The notes beneath the pieces are model-generated. The model was not told the DNA's origin, searched no databases, and worked only from the letters and a program-made list of their open reading frames with translations. From Limimaricola sp. (lineage in GTDB: Bacteria > Pseudomonadota > Alphaproteobacteria > Rhodobacterales > Rhodobacteraceae): a DNA stretch of 64,000 nucleotides. The position numbers were made by a program, and so were the translations under genes. The stretch lies in contig NZ_WGLM01000005.1 in NCBI RefSeq assembly GCF_016125575.1, positions 744,001-808,000 of the forward strand, in the 5' to 3' direction. Below are positions 17,489 to 26,018 of this stretch, in pieces (position 1 is the stretch's first letter; each line of letters begins with the position of its first letter).

Positions 17489-18556
17489 TCAGCCCGGCAT
17501 CGCCCCGGCCGCCTGCGCCAGGACGCCTTGCGTGGGCCGCGGCACCGGCCGGATCGAGCTGGGCAGGCCCGGCTCGGGCTTGCAGAAGGGCTGCGCGCGG
17601 GTCCAGGCGGCCATTTGCGATGTCATCTGGGGGTTCTGCATCGGGCCCCAGTCGGCGGCGACGCCCCGCCAGCGCCCGTCATTGATCGCGATGGCACGGT
17701 CGCGGCGCACCGTCACCGCCATGATCCGCGCCGCACAGCTGAGGTTTTCCCAAGGCGTCAGCAGCGCGCTTCCGCTGCGCGCCCGGCAGCCATAGCGCCG
17801 CGCGGTGTCGGGCAGGATCTGCAACAGGCCGTACCACAGGCCGCCGCCACCCACCGCCGTCGGCCGCCACGTGCTTTCATACCGCGCCAAAGCAGACATG
17901 AAGCCTACCCAGAAGGCCGCGCGCCGTTCCGGCCCGTTCTGGCTGTAGGCGGGGCACCAATGGGCAATGTCGCGCGGCTCCAGCCGGGTCAGGTCACGCC
18001 CCTGCGCGCTAACCGCAGACATCGCCGCGCGGGTCCAGAGAACGCCCCCCGGGTGCAAGGAAAACTGGGTGCGCGGCAGGTAGGCAGGCCGCGCCATCGG
18101 ATGAGGCTCACCCGGCGGCGGGGGCGGTGCAGGCATCTGCGGGCGCAAGGTCGGGGGCATTTGCGGGCGCAGCACCCCGCGCAACGGGCCCGGCACCGCC
18201 TGCATCTGCGCCATCGCGCGGCCGGACGCACCGGCGTCAGCCACGCTGCCCGTTGCGCCCGAGGCGGTGCTGACGGCGCGGGCAATGGCGGCGGGCCGGG
18301 GCTCGGGGTGCAGCAGGCCTTGTGGGCCTTGTGCGGAGGCGACCCCGCTCAACGCCAGAACCACGACACCGGCCAACACGCCCCTACGGCCTGCGCCGCG
18401 GCGCCCAAAATACGGCCCGAACCTTTGGCCCAAGCGGCGGAAAAGCCTGAAAACTCCGGGATATCGTGGCGCGATGGCTGGCGCCGACAAACAAGACTCC
18501 GCACGCCCGAAAGCGCGCGCCGCGGGCCTTCGCCCCGACTTGCCGGTCGCCGTCAT
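17489..18556 (-). CDS. Lytic transglycosylase (SLT domain) with N-terminal membrane anchor or signal
   Basis: A protein of up to 355 aa. A hydrophobic stretch G-V-L-A-G-V-V-V-L-A-L-S-G-V-A-S-A (about residues 59-75) looks like a signal peptide or anchor, followed by a Pro-rich region and an SLT domain from about 210. The likely catalytic Glu is in A-R-Y-E-S-T-W, then G-L-L-Q-I-L-P-D-T-A. It would cleave peptidoglycan glycan strands in the periplasm. The start is uncertain: ATG 18556 leaves about 58 residues before the hydrophobic segment, and a downstream TTG or GTG could be real. Confidence 0.8.
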   Translation of the reverse strand: MTATGKSGRRPAARAFGRAESCLSAPAIAPRYPGVFRLFRRLGQRFGPYFGRRGAGRRGVLAGVVVLALSGVASAQGPQGLLHPEPRPAAIARAVSTASGATGSVADAGASGRAMAQMQAVPGPLRGVLRPQMPPTLRPQMPAPPPPPGEPHPMARPAYLPRTQFSLHPGGVLWTRAAMSAVSAQGRDLTRLEPRDIAHWCPAYSQNGPERRAAFWVGFMSALARYESTWRPTAVGGGGLWYGLLQILPDTARRYGCRARSGSALLTPWENLSCAARIMAVTVRRDRAIAINDGRWRGVAADWGPMQNPQMTSQMAAWTRAQPFCKPEPGLPSSIRPVPRPTQGVLAQAAGAMPG

Positions 18557-18761
18557 CTCCTTGTTTCCCCCCAGAGGAATTGGGCGGAAGTGTGGCGGGC
18601 GCGTGGCCCGTCCGTCCAGCCTTGGCCGCCTCGCCTGACGGCGTCGGCGGATTTCCGCCGATTTCGGCCCGCGGTCCTAGCGCCGTGCCGCCCTTGCCCG
18701 GCCTGCGCCAAGCGCCTAGAGAAGGATCAATCCGCTCATCGAGACCAACAGGAACATTGCC

Positions 18762-20273
18762 ATGCTCGATCTGACCTTTGCGCCCCCGACACCGAAGGTG
18801 ATCGCCGGGGCCACCGGCGACTGGGAACTTGTGATCGGCCTCGAGGTGCACGCGCAAGTCGCCACGGCCGCCAAGCTGTTTTCCGGTGCCTCGACCCGTT
18901 TCGGGGCCGAGCCCAATTCCAACGTCGCCTTCGTCGATGCCGGGATGCCCGGGATGCTGCCGGTGATCAACGAGGGCTGCGTCGCGCAGGCGGTGCGCAC
19001 CGGCCTTGGCCTGAAGGCGCAGATCAACCTCTGGTCGGCCTTCGACCGCAAGAATTATTTCTACCCCGACCTGCCGCAGGGCTACCAGATTTCGCAGCTT
19101 TACCACCCCATCGTGGGCGAGGGCGAAGTGATCGTCGAAATGGGCCCCGGCATTGCCCGCCGGGTGCGGATCGAACGCATCCACCTTGAACAGGACGCCG
19201 GCAAGAGCATTCACGACATGGACCCGGCGATGTCCTTCGTCGATCTCAACCGCACCGGCGTCGCGCTGATGGAAATCGTCAGCCGCCCCGACATCCGCGG
19301 ACCGGAAGAGGCCGCGGCCTATGTCGGCAAGCTGCGCCAGATCCTGCGCTACCTCGGCACCTGCGACGGCAACATGCAGAACGGCAACCTGCGCGCCGAC
19401 GTCAACGTCAGCGTCTGCCGCCCCGGCGATTACGAGAAATACCAGGAAACGCAGGATTTCAGCCACCTCGGCACCCGCTGCGAGATCAAGAACATGAACT
19501 CGATGCGCTTCATCCAGATGGCCATCGATTTCGAGGCGCGTCGCCAGATCGCGCTGCTGGAGGACGGCAAGGAGGTGGTTCAGGAAACCCGCCTTTACGA
19601 TCCCGACCGCAACGAGACGCGCAGCATGCGCTCCAAGGAAGAGGCGCATGATTACCGCTACTTCCCCGACCCCGACCTGCTGCCGCTGGAAATCGACGCG
19701 GCATGGGTCGATGGCATCGCCGCCAACCTGCCCGAACTGCCCGACGCCAAGAAGGCCCGCTTCATGGACAGCTTCGGCCTGTCGGACTACGACGCCAGCG
19801 TGCTGACCGCCGAACTGGCCAATGCCGAGTATTTCGAGCAGGTAGCAGAGGGCCGCGATGGCAAGCTGGCTGCGAACTGGGTCATCAACGAACTGTTCGG
19901 GCGCCTGAAAAAGGATGATCGGAGCATCGAGGACAGCCCCGTCTCGCCCGAGCAGCTGGGCAAGATCGTGGGCCTGATCAGCTCGGGTGCGATCAGCGGC
20001 AAGATCGCCAAGGACCTGTTCGAAATCGTCTATACCGAGGGCGGCGACCCGGAAGAGATCGTCGATGCCCGCGGCATGACGCAGGTCACCGATACCGGCG
20101 CAATCGAGGCCGCGGTGGACGAGATCATCGCCGCCAACCCCGCGCAGGTGGAAAAGGCCCAGCAGAACCCCAAGCTTGCCGGCTGGTTCGTGGGCCAGGT
20201 GATGAAGGCCACCGGCGGCAAGGCCAATCCGGCGATGGTCAACGAACTGGTCACGAAGAAGCTGGGGCTTTAG
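18762..20273 (+). CDS. gatB: Aspartyl/glutamyl-tRNA amidotransferase subunit B
   Basis: A 503-aa GatB, the subunit of GatCAB that binds tRNA and ATP and converts Glu-tRNA(Gln) and Asp-tRNA(Asn) to the amide forms. It starts after a short leader with [12 protein letters not shown] and contains [16 protein letters not shown] and R-C-E-I-K-N-M-N-S, then the YqeY-like tail domain. Full length. gatA and gatC are not adjacent, which is common. AGGA lies before the start. Confidence 0.97.
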   Translation: MLDLTFAPPTPKVIAGATGDWELVIGLEVHAQVATAAKLFSGASTRFGAEPNSNVAFVDAGMPGMLPVINEGCVAQAVRTGLGLKAQINLWSAFDRKNYFYPDLPQGYQISQLYHPIVGEGEVIVEMGPGIARRVRIERIHLEQDAGKSIHDMDPAMSFVDLNRTGVALMEIVSRPDIRGPEEAAAYVGKLRQILRYLGTCDGNMQNGNLRADVNVSVCRPGDYEKYQETQDFSHLGTRCEIKNMNSMRFIQMAIDFEARRQIALLEDGKEVVQETRLYDPDRNETRSMRSKEEAHDYRYFPDPDLLPLEIDAAWVDGIAANLPELPDAKKARFMDSFGLSDYDASVLTAELANAEYFEQVAEGRDGKLAANWVINELFGRLKKDDRSIEDSPVSPEQLGKIVGLISSGAISGKIAKDLFEIVYTEGGDPEEIVDARGMTQVTDTGAIEAAVDEIIAANPAQVEKAQQNPKLAGWFVGQVMKATGGKANPAMVNELVTKKLGL

Positions 20274-20360
20274 GCCGTCCCACTCTGGCGAAAACCCAAG
20301 CCGTGGCTTGGAGTTGTGCCGCGCCCTTGCTATAAGGCGAGGGTTAAAACGGGGGCTGCC

Positions 20361-20783
20361 ATGCCGTCATATGAATACAAGGTTGTCCCGGCGCCGCGGC
20401 GTGGGGTCAAGGCCAAGGGCGCCCGCACTGTCGAGGAGCGCTTTGCGCAGGCCCTGCAAGCAACGATGAACACGCTGGGCGCAGAGGGCTGGGAATACCA
20501 GCGCTCCGACACCCTGCCCGCCGACGAAAGAAGCGGACTGACCGGGCGAACAACCGTGTTTCACAACATGCTGGTCTTCCGCCGCGCCCTGCCCGCTCAA
20601 CCCGTGACCGCGCCAGATGACGCGGCCCAGCTTGCGCCGCCCGCCATCGAGTTGACACCGCCATCGCCGCCACCGCTGATCGCGCAATTCCGCGCGGCCG
20701 AGACTGATGACGACGAGAGCGATACCGCGTCCGACGACGAAGATGACGACGCGCGCAACAACGACCGCTACGTCGCCCAGTAA
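20361..20783 (+). CDS. DUF4177-domain protein
   Basis: A 140-aa protein. Residues 1-80 match the small DUF4177 pattern: Y-E-Y-K-V-V-P-A-P then a helix ending L-N-T-L-G-A-E-G-W-E-Y and a strand with V-F-R-R. The C-terminal 60 residues are Pro/Ala-rich then strongly acidic (D/E run), probably disordered. No enzyme motif is visible; function unknown. ATG 20361 is preceded by GGGGG and fits the domain start. It converges with bolA, four bases apart. Confidence 0.8.
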   Translation: MPSYEYKVVPAPRRGVKAKGARTVEERFAQALQATMNTLGAEGWEYQRSDTLPADERSGLTGRTTVFHNMLVFRRALPAQPVTAPDDAAQLAPPAIELTPPSPPPLIAQFRAAETDDDESDTASDDEDDDARNNDRYVAQ

Positions 20784-20787
20784 CGCC

Positions 20788-21042
20788 TCAACTCGCCTCG
20801 ATCGCCAGCGCATGGATCCGCCCGATAATCTCGGGGCCCAGCGCGGCATGGACGGCGCGGTGCCGCTCCAGCCTGCTCATCGGGGCCAACGCGGGTGCGG
20901 CGATCACAACGCGCCAGTGGCTTTCGCCCGTTCCGTCATCGCCGGAATGGCCTGCATGATGCGCACTTTCATTGATCACCTGCAGCCGAGTCGGCCGGAA
21001 GGCGGCGGAAAGCCGCGCCTCGATCTGCCCTGCAAGCCCCAT
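20788..21042 (-). CDS. bolA: BolA-family protein
   Basis: An 84-aa protein with the BolA fold: L-Q-V-I-N-E-S-A-H-H-A-G-H (residues 20-32), then E-S-H-W-R-V-V-I and M-S-R-L-E-R-H-R-A-V-H-A-A-L. BolA proteins bind [2Fe-2S] clusters together with monothiol glutaredoxins through the conserved histidines and influence iron and envelope regulation. It is divergent from the J-domain gene, sharing a 77-bp promoter region; a BolA/DnaJ/CobS neighbourhood is familiar in Rhodobacterales. Confidence 0.95.
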   Translation of the reverse strand: MGLAGQIEARLSAAFRPTRLQVINESAHHAGHSGDDGTGESHWRVVIAAPALAPMSRLERHRAVHAALGPEIIGRIHALAIEAS

Positions 21043-21119
21043 TATTTTCCTCCGGCCCCTTCAAACCTGCGCCGCAACGTCTAAACTCACGCGTCCGAGT
21101 CGGAAAGGCGAGACGGCGC

Positions 21120-21755
21120 ATGGCCAAGAACGATCCCTTCGGTTTCGACATTTCAGTGTCGGCCTCGAAAAAGAAGAACCCGCGCGGACGGCGGGGCATG
21201 TCGGGCGCGTCGGAAACCTCGACGCGGGTCTGCGACCATCCCGGTTGTCAGGAAGACGGCAAGTACCGTGCGCCCAAGTCGCCCGACGTGCTGGACGACT
21301 ACTTCTGGTTCTGCCGCGAGCATGTGCGCGAGTATAACCTGAAGTGGAACTTCTTCGACGGCGCCAGCGATCAGGAATACCTTGACCAGGTCGACAAGGA
21401 CCGCGTCTGGGAACGCCCGACCAAACCATTTGGCAAGCGGTCCGAGGAACAGCGGGCCTGGGCACGGCTGGGGGTGGACGATCCCCATCAGGTGCTGGGC
21501 GACAATGCAACCCGCAACCCCGGCAAGGCCGCCTCCGGCAGCCGCCGCCTGCCGCCGACAGAGCGGCGGGCGATCGATATCCTTGACGCGCAGGATAGCT
21601 GGAGCAAGACCGAAATCCGCAAGGCCTACAAGGCGTTGATCAAGGTGCTGCACCCTGACATGAACGGCGGCGACCGCAGCCAGGAAGAACAGCTGGCCGA
21701 GGTTGTCTGGGCTTGGGACCAGATCAAGATCAGTCGGAACTTTCGCGATAATTGA
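21120..21755 (+). CDS. J-domain (DnaJ-like) protein with N-terminal Cys/His region
   Basis: A 211-aa protein. The C-terminal 65 residues are a J domain: R-R-A-I-D-I-L-D then I-R-K-A-Y-K-A-L-I-K-V-L-H-P-D-M-N with the essential H-P-D motif, so it should stimulate an Hsp70 ATPase. The N-terminal part has C-D-H-P-G-C, then F-C-R-E-H-V-R-E-Y-N, spaced like a zinc-binding site. There is no G/F region or DnaJ zinc finger, so it is not canonical DnaJ. Its last 26 bases overlap the opposite membrane-protein gene. A dedicated client, possibly the CobS/CobT chelatase, is speculation. Confidence 0.9.
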   Translation: MAKNDPFGFDISVSASKKKNPRGRRGMSGASETSTRVCDHPGCQEDGKYRAPKSPDVLDDYFWFCREHVREYNLKWNFFDGASDQEYLDQVDKDRVWERPTKPFGKRSEEQRAWARLGVDDPHQVLGDNATRNPGKAASGSRRLPPTERRAIDILDAQDSWSKTEIRKAYKALIKVLHPDMNGGDRSQEEQLAEVVWAWDQIKISRNFRDN

Positions 21756-22257
21756 TCAGCGCGCTGCGCCGTCTGGTACGCCAGCCGGGCGCAAGCGCAC
21801 GAGCACGGTGAACGCTTTCCTGCTCGTGGCGCCAAGTGGCGATCAGCTTGTGCGACAGCCACAGTCCCAAAAGCCAAAGCACCGCCACGATCGGCGAGCC
21901 GATCAGCGTCATGGCCAGAGAAAACGGTCCGAACATGGTGCCGTAGCCCGGCAGGATCATCGTGCCGGCGATCAGCGCTGCGATGAAACTGATCGTGATG
22001 ATTCCGCCCAGCGCCCTCAGCGTTCCGGGCAGCCCGGGATGGCCCAGCCGGTGGGCCGATAGCCGCAAGGCAACCCAGCCCCCGACGGCACCACTTGCGG
22101 CACCCCAAAGGGAAAACAGCCCCTCACCGCCCGGTGCAAGGCGGGTGCGGACCAAAACCGCGACCGAAGCGGACGAGATTGCGACCACCGCGCAAGCCAA
22201 AGCTGCACGGCGTTCGCCCGCGGTCCGGTCGGCCTGCCAGAGCCAGCGCAGTTTCAT
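21730..22257 (-). CDS. Four-helix membrane protein of unknown function
   Basis: A 175-aa protein with hydrophobic segments at about residues 20-36, 45-62, 80-100 and 108-130, and a basic, Arg-rich C-terminal tail. I do not recognise the family. ATG 22257 (M-K-L-R-W-L-W) is chosen as the start before the first helix. It is the last gene in a same-strand run behind sigma, anti-sigma, fasciclin and msrB, about 104 bases after msrB, so it may belong to that group. Its stop region overlaps the J-domain gene by 26 bases. Confidence 0.7.
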   Translation of the reverse strand: MKLRWLWQADRTAGERRAALACAVVAISSASVAVLVRTRLAPGGEGLFSLWGAASGAVGGWVALRLSAHRLGHPGLPGTLRALGGIITISFIAALIAGTMILPGYGTMFGPFSLAMTLIGSPIVAVLWLLGLWLSHKLIATWRHEQESVHRARALAPGWRTRRRSALINYRESSD

Positions 22258-22361
22258 AGGGTTATCGGTGCAAGATGTGTCATTATGGATGTGCCTTAGC
22301 ACGTCCTTGGCCGGGCCGTCGGCCTGCGCGCGGGAAAAACACTGTTTCCCGCGCAGCCGCA

Positions 22362-22820
22362 TCAGGCCGGCTTAAACACCAGCGCGATACCGTTCATGCA
22401 GTAGCGCTTGCCGGTGGGCTGCGGCCCGTCATCAAAAACATGGCCCAGATGGCCGCCACAGCGGCGGCAATGCACCTCTGTCCGGCGGGTAAACCATGTA
22501 TCGTCCGGCATCGTTCCCACGGCATCGGGCAACGGACGGGTGAAGCTGGGCCATCCCGTGCCGCTGTCGAACTTGGCCGCCGAAGAGTAAAGGGGCAGCT
22601 CGCAACCGCGGCAAAGATAGACGCCGGGCGCATAGTTCTTGTCGAGCGGGCTGGAATGGGCGGCTTCGGTCTTGTGCTGACGCATCACGGCGAAGGCATC
22701 GGGGCCGAGGATGCTGCGCCATTCAGCCTCGGTATGGGTGACCTCGAAGGTCTCGGCCCGCAGCGTGGCGGGCATCAGGGCCGCAATGGCCCCGGTCATG
22801 ATGAAGTTTCTGCGGTTCAT
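22362..22820 (-). CDS. msrB: Peptide-methionine (R)-S-oxide reductase, exported by a Tat-like signal
   Basis: A 152-aa MsrB reducing methionine-R-sulfoxide in proteins. Zinc cysteines C70/C73 (C-R-G-C) and C118/C121 (C-R-R-C), the F-D-S-G-T-G-W-P-S-F motif and the catalytic C141 in R-Y-C-M-N are all present. The first 22 residues, M-N-R-R-N-F-I-M-T-G then a hydrophobic stretch ending R-A-E-T, look like a twin-arginine signal, so the enzyme probably works in the periplasm. It follows the fasciclin gene after a long GC hairpin and lies in the ECF-sigma cluster, which suggests an envelope oxidative-stress role. Confidence 0.93.
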   Translation of the reverse strand: MNRRNFIMTGAIAALMPATLRAETFEVTHTEAEWRSILGPDAFAVMRQHKTEAAHSSPLDKNYAPGVYLCRGCELPLYSSAAKFDSGTGWPSFTRPLPDAVGTMPDDTWFTRRTEVHCRRCGGHLGHVFDDGPQPTGKRYCMNGIALVFKPA

Positions 22821-22855
22821 GGCGGTTCTCCTTTCATGGGTAACAGCCGGGGGGT

Positions 22856-22892
22856 GCGCCGCGCCCCGGGTCGACTGACGGGGGCGCGGCGC
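22856..22892. other. Strong GC hairpin between the fasciclin gene and msrB
   Basis: GCGCCGCGCCCC (22856-22867) and its exact reverse complement (22881-22892) form a 12-bp stem with a 13-base loop. No T-run follows on the minus strand, so it is more likely a processing or attenuation element that separates fasciclin and msrB expression than a simple terminator. A smaller GCGCGC dyad lies nearer the fasciclin stop. Confidence 0.55.
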
Positions 22893-22926
22893 GTCTTGGA
22901 ATGCGCGCGTCAGGCGCGCGGGGAGG

Positions 22927-23487
22927 TTACATCTTCGGCAGAAGCACCTTGTCGATGACATGGATGACGCCGTTCGATTGCTTGACGTCGGCGATCGTCA
23001 CGTGGGCCACGTTACCATTTTCGTCGGTCACGGTCAGCGTGTCGCCGTCCATCGCGAGCGTCAGCTTGCAGCCGCCAAGCGTGGTCACTTCATGGCTGCC
23101 GCCATCGGCTTTGATCATCGCGGCAACGTCCGAGGACATCGCATCGGCGCCCAGCACGTGGCAGGTCAGCACCTTGACCAGCATGTCCTTGTTTTCCGGC
23201 TTCAGCAGGTTGTCGACAGTACCGGCCGGCAAGGCGGCGAAGGCGTCGTCGGTCGGCGCGAAGACGGTGAAGGGGCCCGGGCCCTGCAGCGTGTCCACCA
23301 GGCCCGCGGCCTTCACGGCGGCAACAAGCGTGGTGTTGATGGGCGAGTTGACCGCGTTCTCGATGATGTTCTTGTTGGCATACATCGGCGCGCCGCCGAC
23401 GGCCGGGTTGCTCATGTCATCGGCGAAGGACGCGGTGGCGGTGGCGGCGACAAGCGCGGTCGCGGCAAGAAGACGATTGAGTTTCAT
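22927..23487 (-). CDS. Secreted fasciclin (FAS1)-domain protein
   Basis: A 186-aa protein with a clear signal peptide (M-K-L-N-R-L-L-A-A-T-A-L-V-A-A ... S-F-A-D) and one FAS1 domain covering about residues 45-185. H1 and H2 motifs are visible as F-T-V-F-A-P-T-D-D-A-F and V-I-H-V-I-D-K-V-L-L-P. An inserted Cys pair (C-H-V-L and G-G-C-K) may form a disulfide. FAS1 proteins mediate adhesion or bind small ligands outside the cell. It lies directly behind the ECF sigma/anti-sigma pair. In mycobacteria SigK-RskA controls FAS1 proteins MPT70/MPT83, so it is a natural regulon candidate here. Confidence 0.92.
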   Translation of the reverse strand: MKLNRLLAATALVAATATASFADDMSNPAVGGAPMYANKNIIENAVNSPINTTLVAAVKAAGLVDTLQGPGPFTVFAPTDDAFAALPAGTVDNLLKPENKDMLVKVLTCHVLGADAMSSDVAAMIKADGGSHEVTTLGGCKLTLAMDGDTLTVTDENGNVAHVTIADVKQSNGVIHVIDKVLLPKM

Positions 23488-23589
23488 GGGTCTCTCCTGG
23501 TTTGTTTTCGAACCGGTGCTGATTGCCCCGATCACTTGAACCCACGAGAGGAAGCGGGGGCGAGTTTCACCGCCCCCGAAAAAATCACA

Positions 23590-24300
23590 TCACAGAGCCG
23601 TGACCTTGCCCGTGGCCAGCACGGCGCCGGTGGGCAGCCCGGTAGGAGAGCCGCCCGGCGGCTCTTCGCTGATGGCCAGCGTGCCGTCCTTGACGGCGGC
23701 CTGCAGGGCCTGCGGCACGGTGATATCGGTCTTGGCAGTGTCGGGCAGCACGCCCAGCGATTGCGGCGGCTGATCGCCCGCAATGACCCAAAGCTGCAGC
23801 ACCCGACCGCTCGGCGCGGCACCGGCCTGCCGATCAATGCGCAAGGCACCGCTGGCAGGGTCAAAGGCCGCAGCGACAATCAGGCTTCGGTCGGCGGCAG
23901 CCACTTCGGCCCGGTATCCGGGAACAAAGGATGGCGCCTGCGGCCCAAGGATATTGAGGTTCAGCACGACGAGGACCGCAACCGCCGCAGCCAATCCCGC
24001 TGCCATCGCAGGCAGCAGACCCAGCCGTTGCAGCCAGCCCTGCCGCGCCGGTGCGGCCGCAGGGAACAGATCGGCCTCGATCCGGGCCTGCAGGTCGCGC
24101 GGTGGCGCCACCTCCGGCACGGTTTCGGCAAGGCTCGCGAAATCCTCGGTCCAGCGGGCATAGGCCTCGCGAAAGGACGGGTCGACGGCAAGCAGGTCCT
24201 CAAAGGCCCTCGCCTCGGGCGGGGTCAACAGCCCCAGCGCGTATTCCGCGGCCAGCGCCTCGGCCTCTTCCGGGCCTGTAAGATCAGTGGGGTCCGTCAT
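23590..24300 (-). CDS. Anti-sigma factor, RskA-like (single-pass membrane protein)
   Basis: A 236-aa protein in three parts. A cytoplasmic N-terminal helical domain contains A-E-Y-A-L-G-L-L-T-P-P-E-A-R-A-F-E (residues 18-34), the anti-sigma-binding pattern of RskA-type proteins without the zinc H-x3-C-x2-C motif. One membrane helix is at about 95-117. A periplasmic C-terminal domain carries the V-L-Q-L-W-V-I ... G-V-L-P pattern of the RskA domain. It should hold the sigma factor at the membrane until proteolysis or another signal. It overlaps the sigma gene by four bases (ATGA), the usual coupling of such pairs. Confidence 0.9.
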   Translation of the reverse strand: MTDPTDLTGPEEAEALAAEYALGLLTPPEARAFEDLLAVDPSFREAYARWTEDFASLAETVPEVAPPRDLQARIEADLFPAAAPARQGWLQRLGLLPAMAAGLAAAVAVLVVLNLNILGPQAPSFVPGYRAEVAAADRSLIVAAAFDPASGALRIDRQAGAAPSGRVLQLWVIAGDQPPQSLGVLPDTAKTDITVPQALQAAVKDGTLAISEEPPGGSPTGLPTGAVLATGKVTAL

Positions 24301-24839
24301 GACGACAAACACTCTCTCAGTTTGATCAGACTGCGGCGAAGCCAAGTCCGAATGGTGTTGAGCGGCACCCGGTAACGGGTGGCCAACTCGTCATATGTAT
24401 CCCCCTCCAGATAGGCGCGGCGCACGGCATCGGCCCTGTCGGGCTCCAGCTGCGACAGGCAATCGTCGATCCGCCCTTTTTCAGAGGCGGCGATGGCCTG
24501 GGCTTCGGGGCCCGGCGCGGCATCCGCTAGATCGGCGGCTTCCTCCATATCGCCCGTTGCGGCCTTTCGGGCACGCACCCGGTCGATACAGTGATTCCGC
24601 GTCACCGTGATCAACCACGTCATCGGGCTGAGACCGTTAACCTGATAGCGGGAAGCATTGCGCCATATCTTGACGAAAACTTCCTGCAAGGCGTCCTCGG
24701 CTTCGGCCCGATTGTTCAAGACACGCAGGCAGAGTCCAAAAAGTTTCGCCGAAGTGGCGGCATAAAGCGAAGAAAACGCAGCGCGGTCTCCCAGCGCCAT
24801 GCGTGCAATCATCGCTTCGATATCGGCCGTTGTCGTCAT
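24297..24839 (-). CDS. ECF-type RNA polymerase sigma factor
   Basis: A 180-aa sigma-70 family protein. Region 2 has [17 protein letters not shown] and the -10 recognition segment [17 protein letters not shown]; region 4 has [21 protein letters not shown]. This resembles the SigK-type ECF group that pairs with RskA-like anti-sigma factors. ATG 24839 is used ([10 protein letters not shown]); an ATG six codons upstream is possible. It heads a minus-strand run with the anti-sigma gene overlapping it. It is divergent from cobS. Confidence 0.93.
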   Translation of the reverse strand: MTTTADIEAMIARMALGDRAAFSSLYAATSAKLFGLCLRVLNNRAEAEDALQEVFVKIWRNASRYQVNGLSPMTWLITVTRNHCIDRVRARKAATGDMEEAADLADAAPGPEAQAIAASEKGRIDDCLSQLEPDRADAVRRAYLEGDTYDELATRYRVPLNTIRTWLRRSLIKLRECLSS

Positions 24840-25031
24840 TTGCCCGGATTCACCCATCCTGTTTGCACTTACGATGGACGATTCCCGGCCAAACGCAACA
24901 CCCAAGCCGGCAAGCGTGACCGGTTCGCAAGCCCTTCCCCTTGCAGCGCCACGCGATATGTTGCATCCCCAAGCGCGCGCGCCCGACGGCATCCGCGCGT
25001 CAAGTCACATGCGAAGACAAAGGCAGATCCG

Positions 25032-26018
25032 ATGGCCGACGGCACCCCCTCCACGAACGCGAAACCGACCGAAGAGATTTCGGTCCGCGATGTCTTCGGC
25101 ATCGACAGCGACATGAAGATCAAGGGCTTTGCCGAGCGGACGGACCGGGTCCCCGACATCGACCCGACCTACAAGTTCGACCCGGACACGACCTTGGCCA
25201 TCCTCGCGGGCTTTGGCTATAACCGCCGGGTGATGATCCAGGGCTATCACGGCACCGGGAAATCCACCCATATCGAACAGGTCGGCGCGCGGCTGAACTG
25301 GCCCACCGTTCGGGTCAACCTCGACAGTCACATCAGCCGGATCGACCTGATCGGCAAGGACGCGATCAAGCTGCGCGACGGCAAGCAGGTGACCGAGTTC
25401 CATGAAGGCATCCTGCCCTGGGCGCTGCGCAACCCCGTCGCCATCGTGTTCGACGAATACGACGCCGGCCGCGCCGACGTTATGTTCGTGATCCAGCGCG
25501 TGCTGGAGCATGACGGCAAGCTGACGCTGATGGATCAGAACGAGATCATCACGCCCAACCCCTATTTCCGCCTGTTTGCCACTGCCAACACCGTGGGCCT
25601 TGGCGACACGACGGGCCTTTACCACGGCACCCAGCAGATCAACCAGGCGCAGATGGACCGCTGGTCCCTCGTCGCCACGCTGAACTATCTCAGCCATGAC
25701 GCGGAAAGCGCGATCGTGCTGGCAAAGGTGCCGCATTACAACACCGACAAGGGCCGCAAGACGATTTCCCAGATGGTGACCGTCGCCGACCTGACGCGCA
25801 CCGCCTTCATGAACGGCGACCTGTCCACCGTCATGAGCCCGCGCACCGTCATCACCTGGGCGCAGAACGCCGAGATCTTCCGCTCGGTCGGCTATGCGTT
25901 CCGCCTGTCGTTCCTCAACAAGTGCGACGAGCTGGAGCGGCAGACGGTGGCCGAGTTCTACCAGCGCTGCTTTGACGAGGAACTGCCCGAAAGCGCCGCC
26001 AGCATGGCGATGAAGTGA
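25032..26018 (+). CDS. cobS: Cobaltochelatase subunit CobS
   Basis: A 328-aa AAA+ ATPase of the aerobic vitamin B12 pathway. With CobT it drives CobN to insert Co2+ into hydrogenobyrinic acid a,c-diamide. Walker A is G-Y-H-G-T-G-K-S-T (residues 71-79) and Walker B V-F-D-E-Y-D (D141, E142); the N-terminal [11 protein letters not shown] stretch is typical. The start 25032 is chosen since the conserved N-terminus begins there and the long upstream frame reads through the divergent sigma gene promoter. Its TGA overlaps the GTG of the dehydratase gene. Confidence 0.97.
   Translation: MADGTPSTNAKPTEEISVRDVFGIDSDMKIKGFAERTDRVPDIDPTYKFDPDTTLAILAGFGYNRRVMIQGYHGTGKSTHIEQVGARLNWPTVRVNLDSHISRIDLIGKDAIKLRDGKQVTEFHEGILPWALRNPVAIVFDEYDAGRADVMFVIQRVLEHDGKLTLMDQNEIITPNPYFRLFATANTVGLGDTTGLYHGTQQINQAQMDRWSLVATLNYLSHDAESAIVLAKVPHYNTDKGRKTISQMVTVADLTRTAFMNGDLSTVMSPRTVITWAQNAEIFRSVGYAFRLSFLNKCDELERQTVAEFYQRCFDEELPESAASMAMK

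Noticed and set aside
20296-20311. CCAAGCC/GGCTTGG dyad after gatB
   Set aside because: Only a short stem with no T-run; too weak to call a terminator.
23550-23585. GGGGGCG/CGCCCCC hairpin next to an A/T run after the anti-sigma gene
   Set aside because: On the minus strand the T-run comes before the stem, and on the plus strand an A-run follows, so it does not fit an intrinsic terminator.
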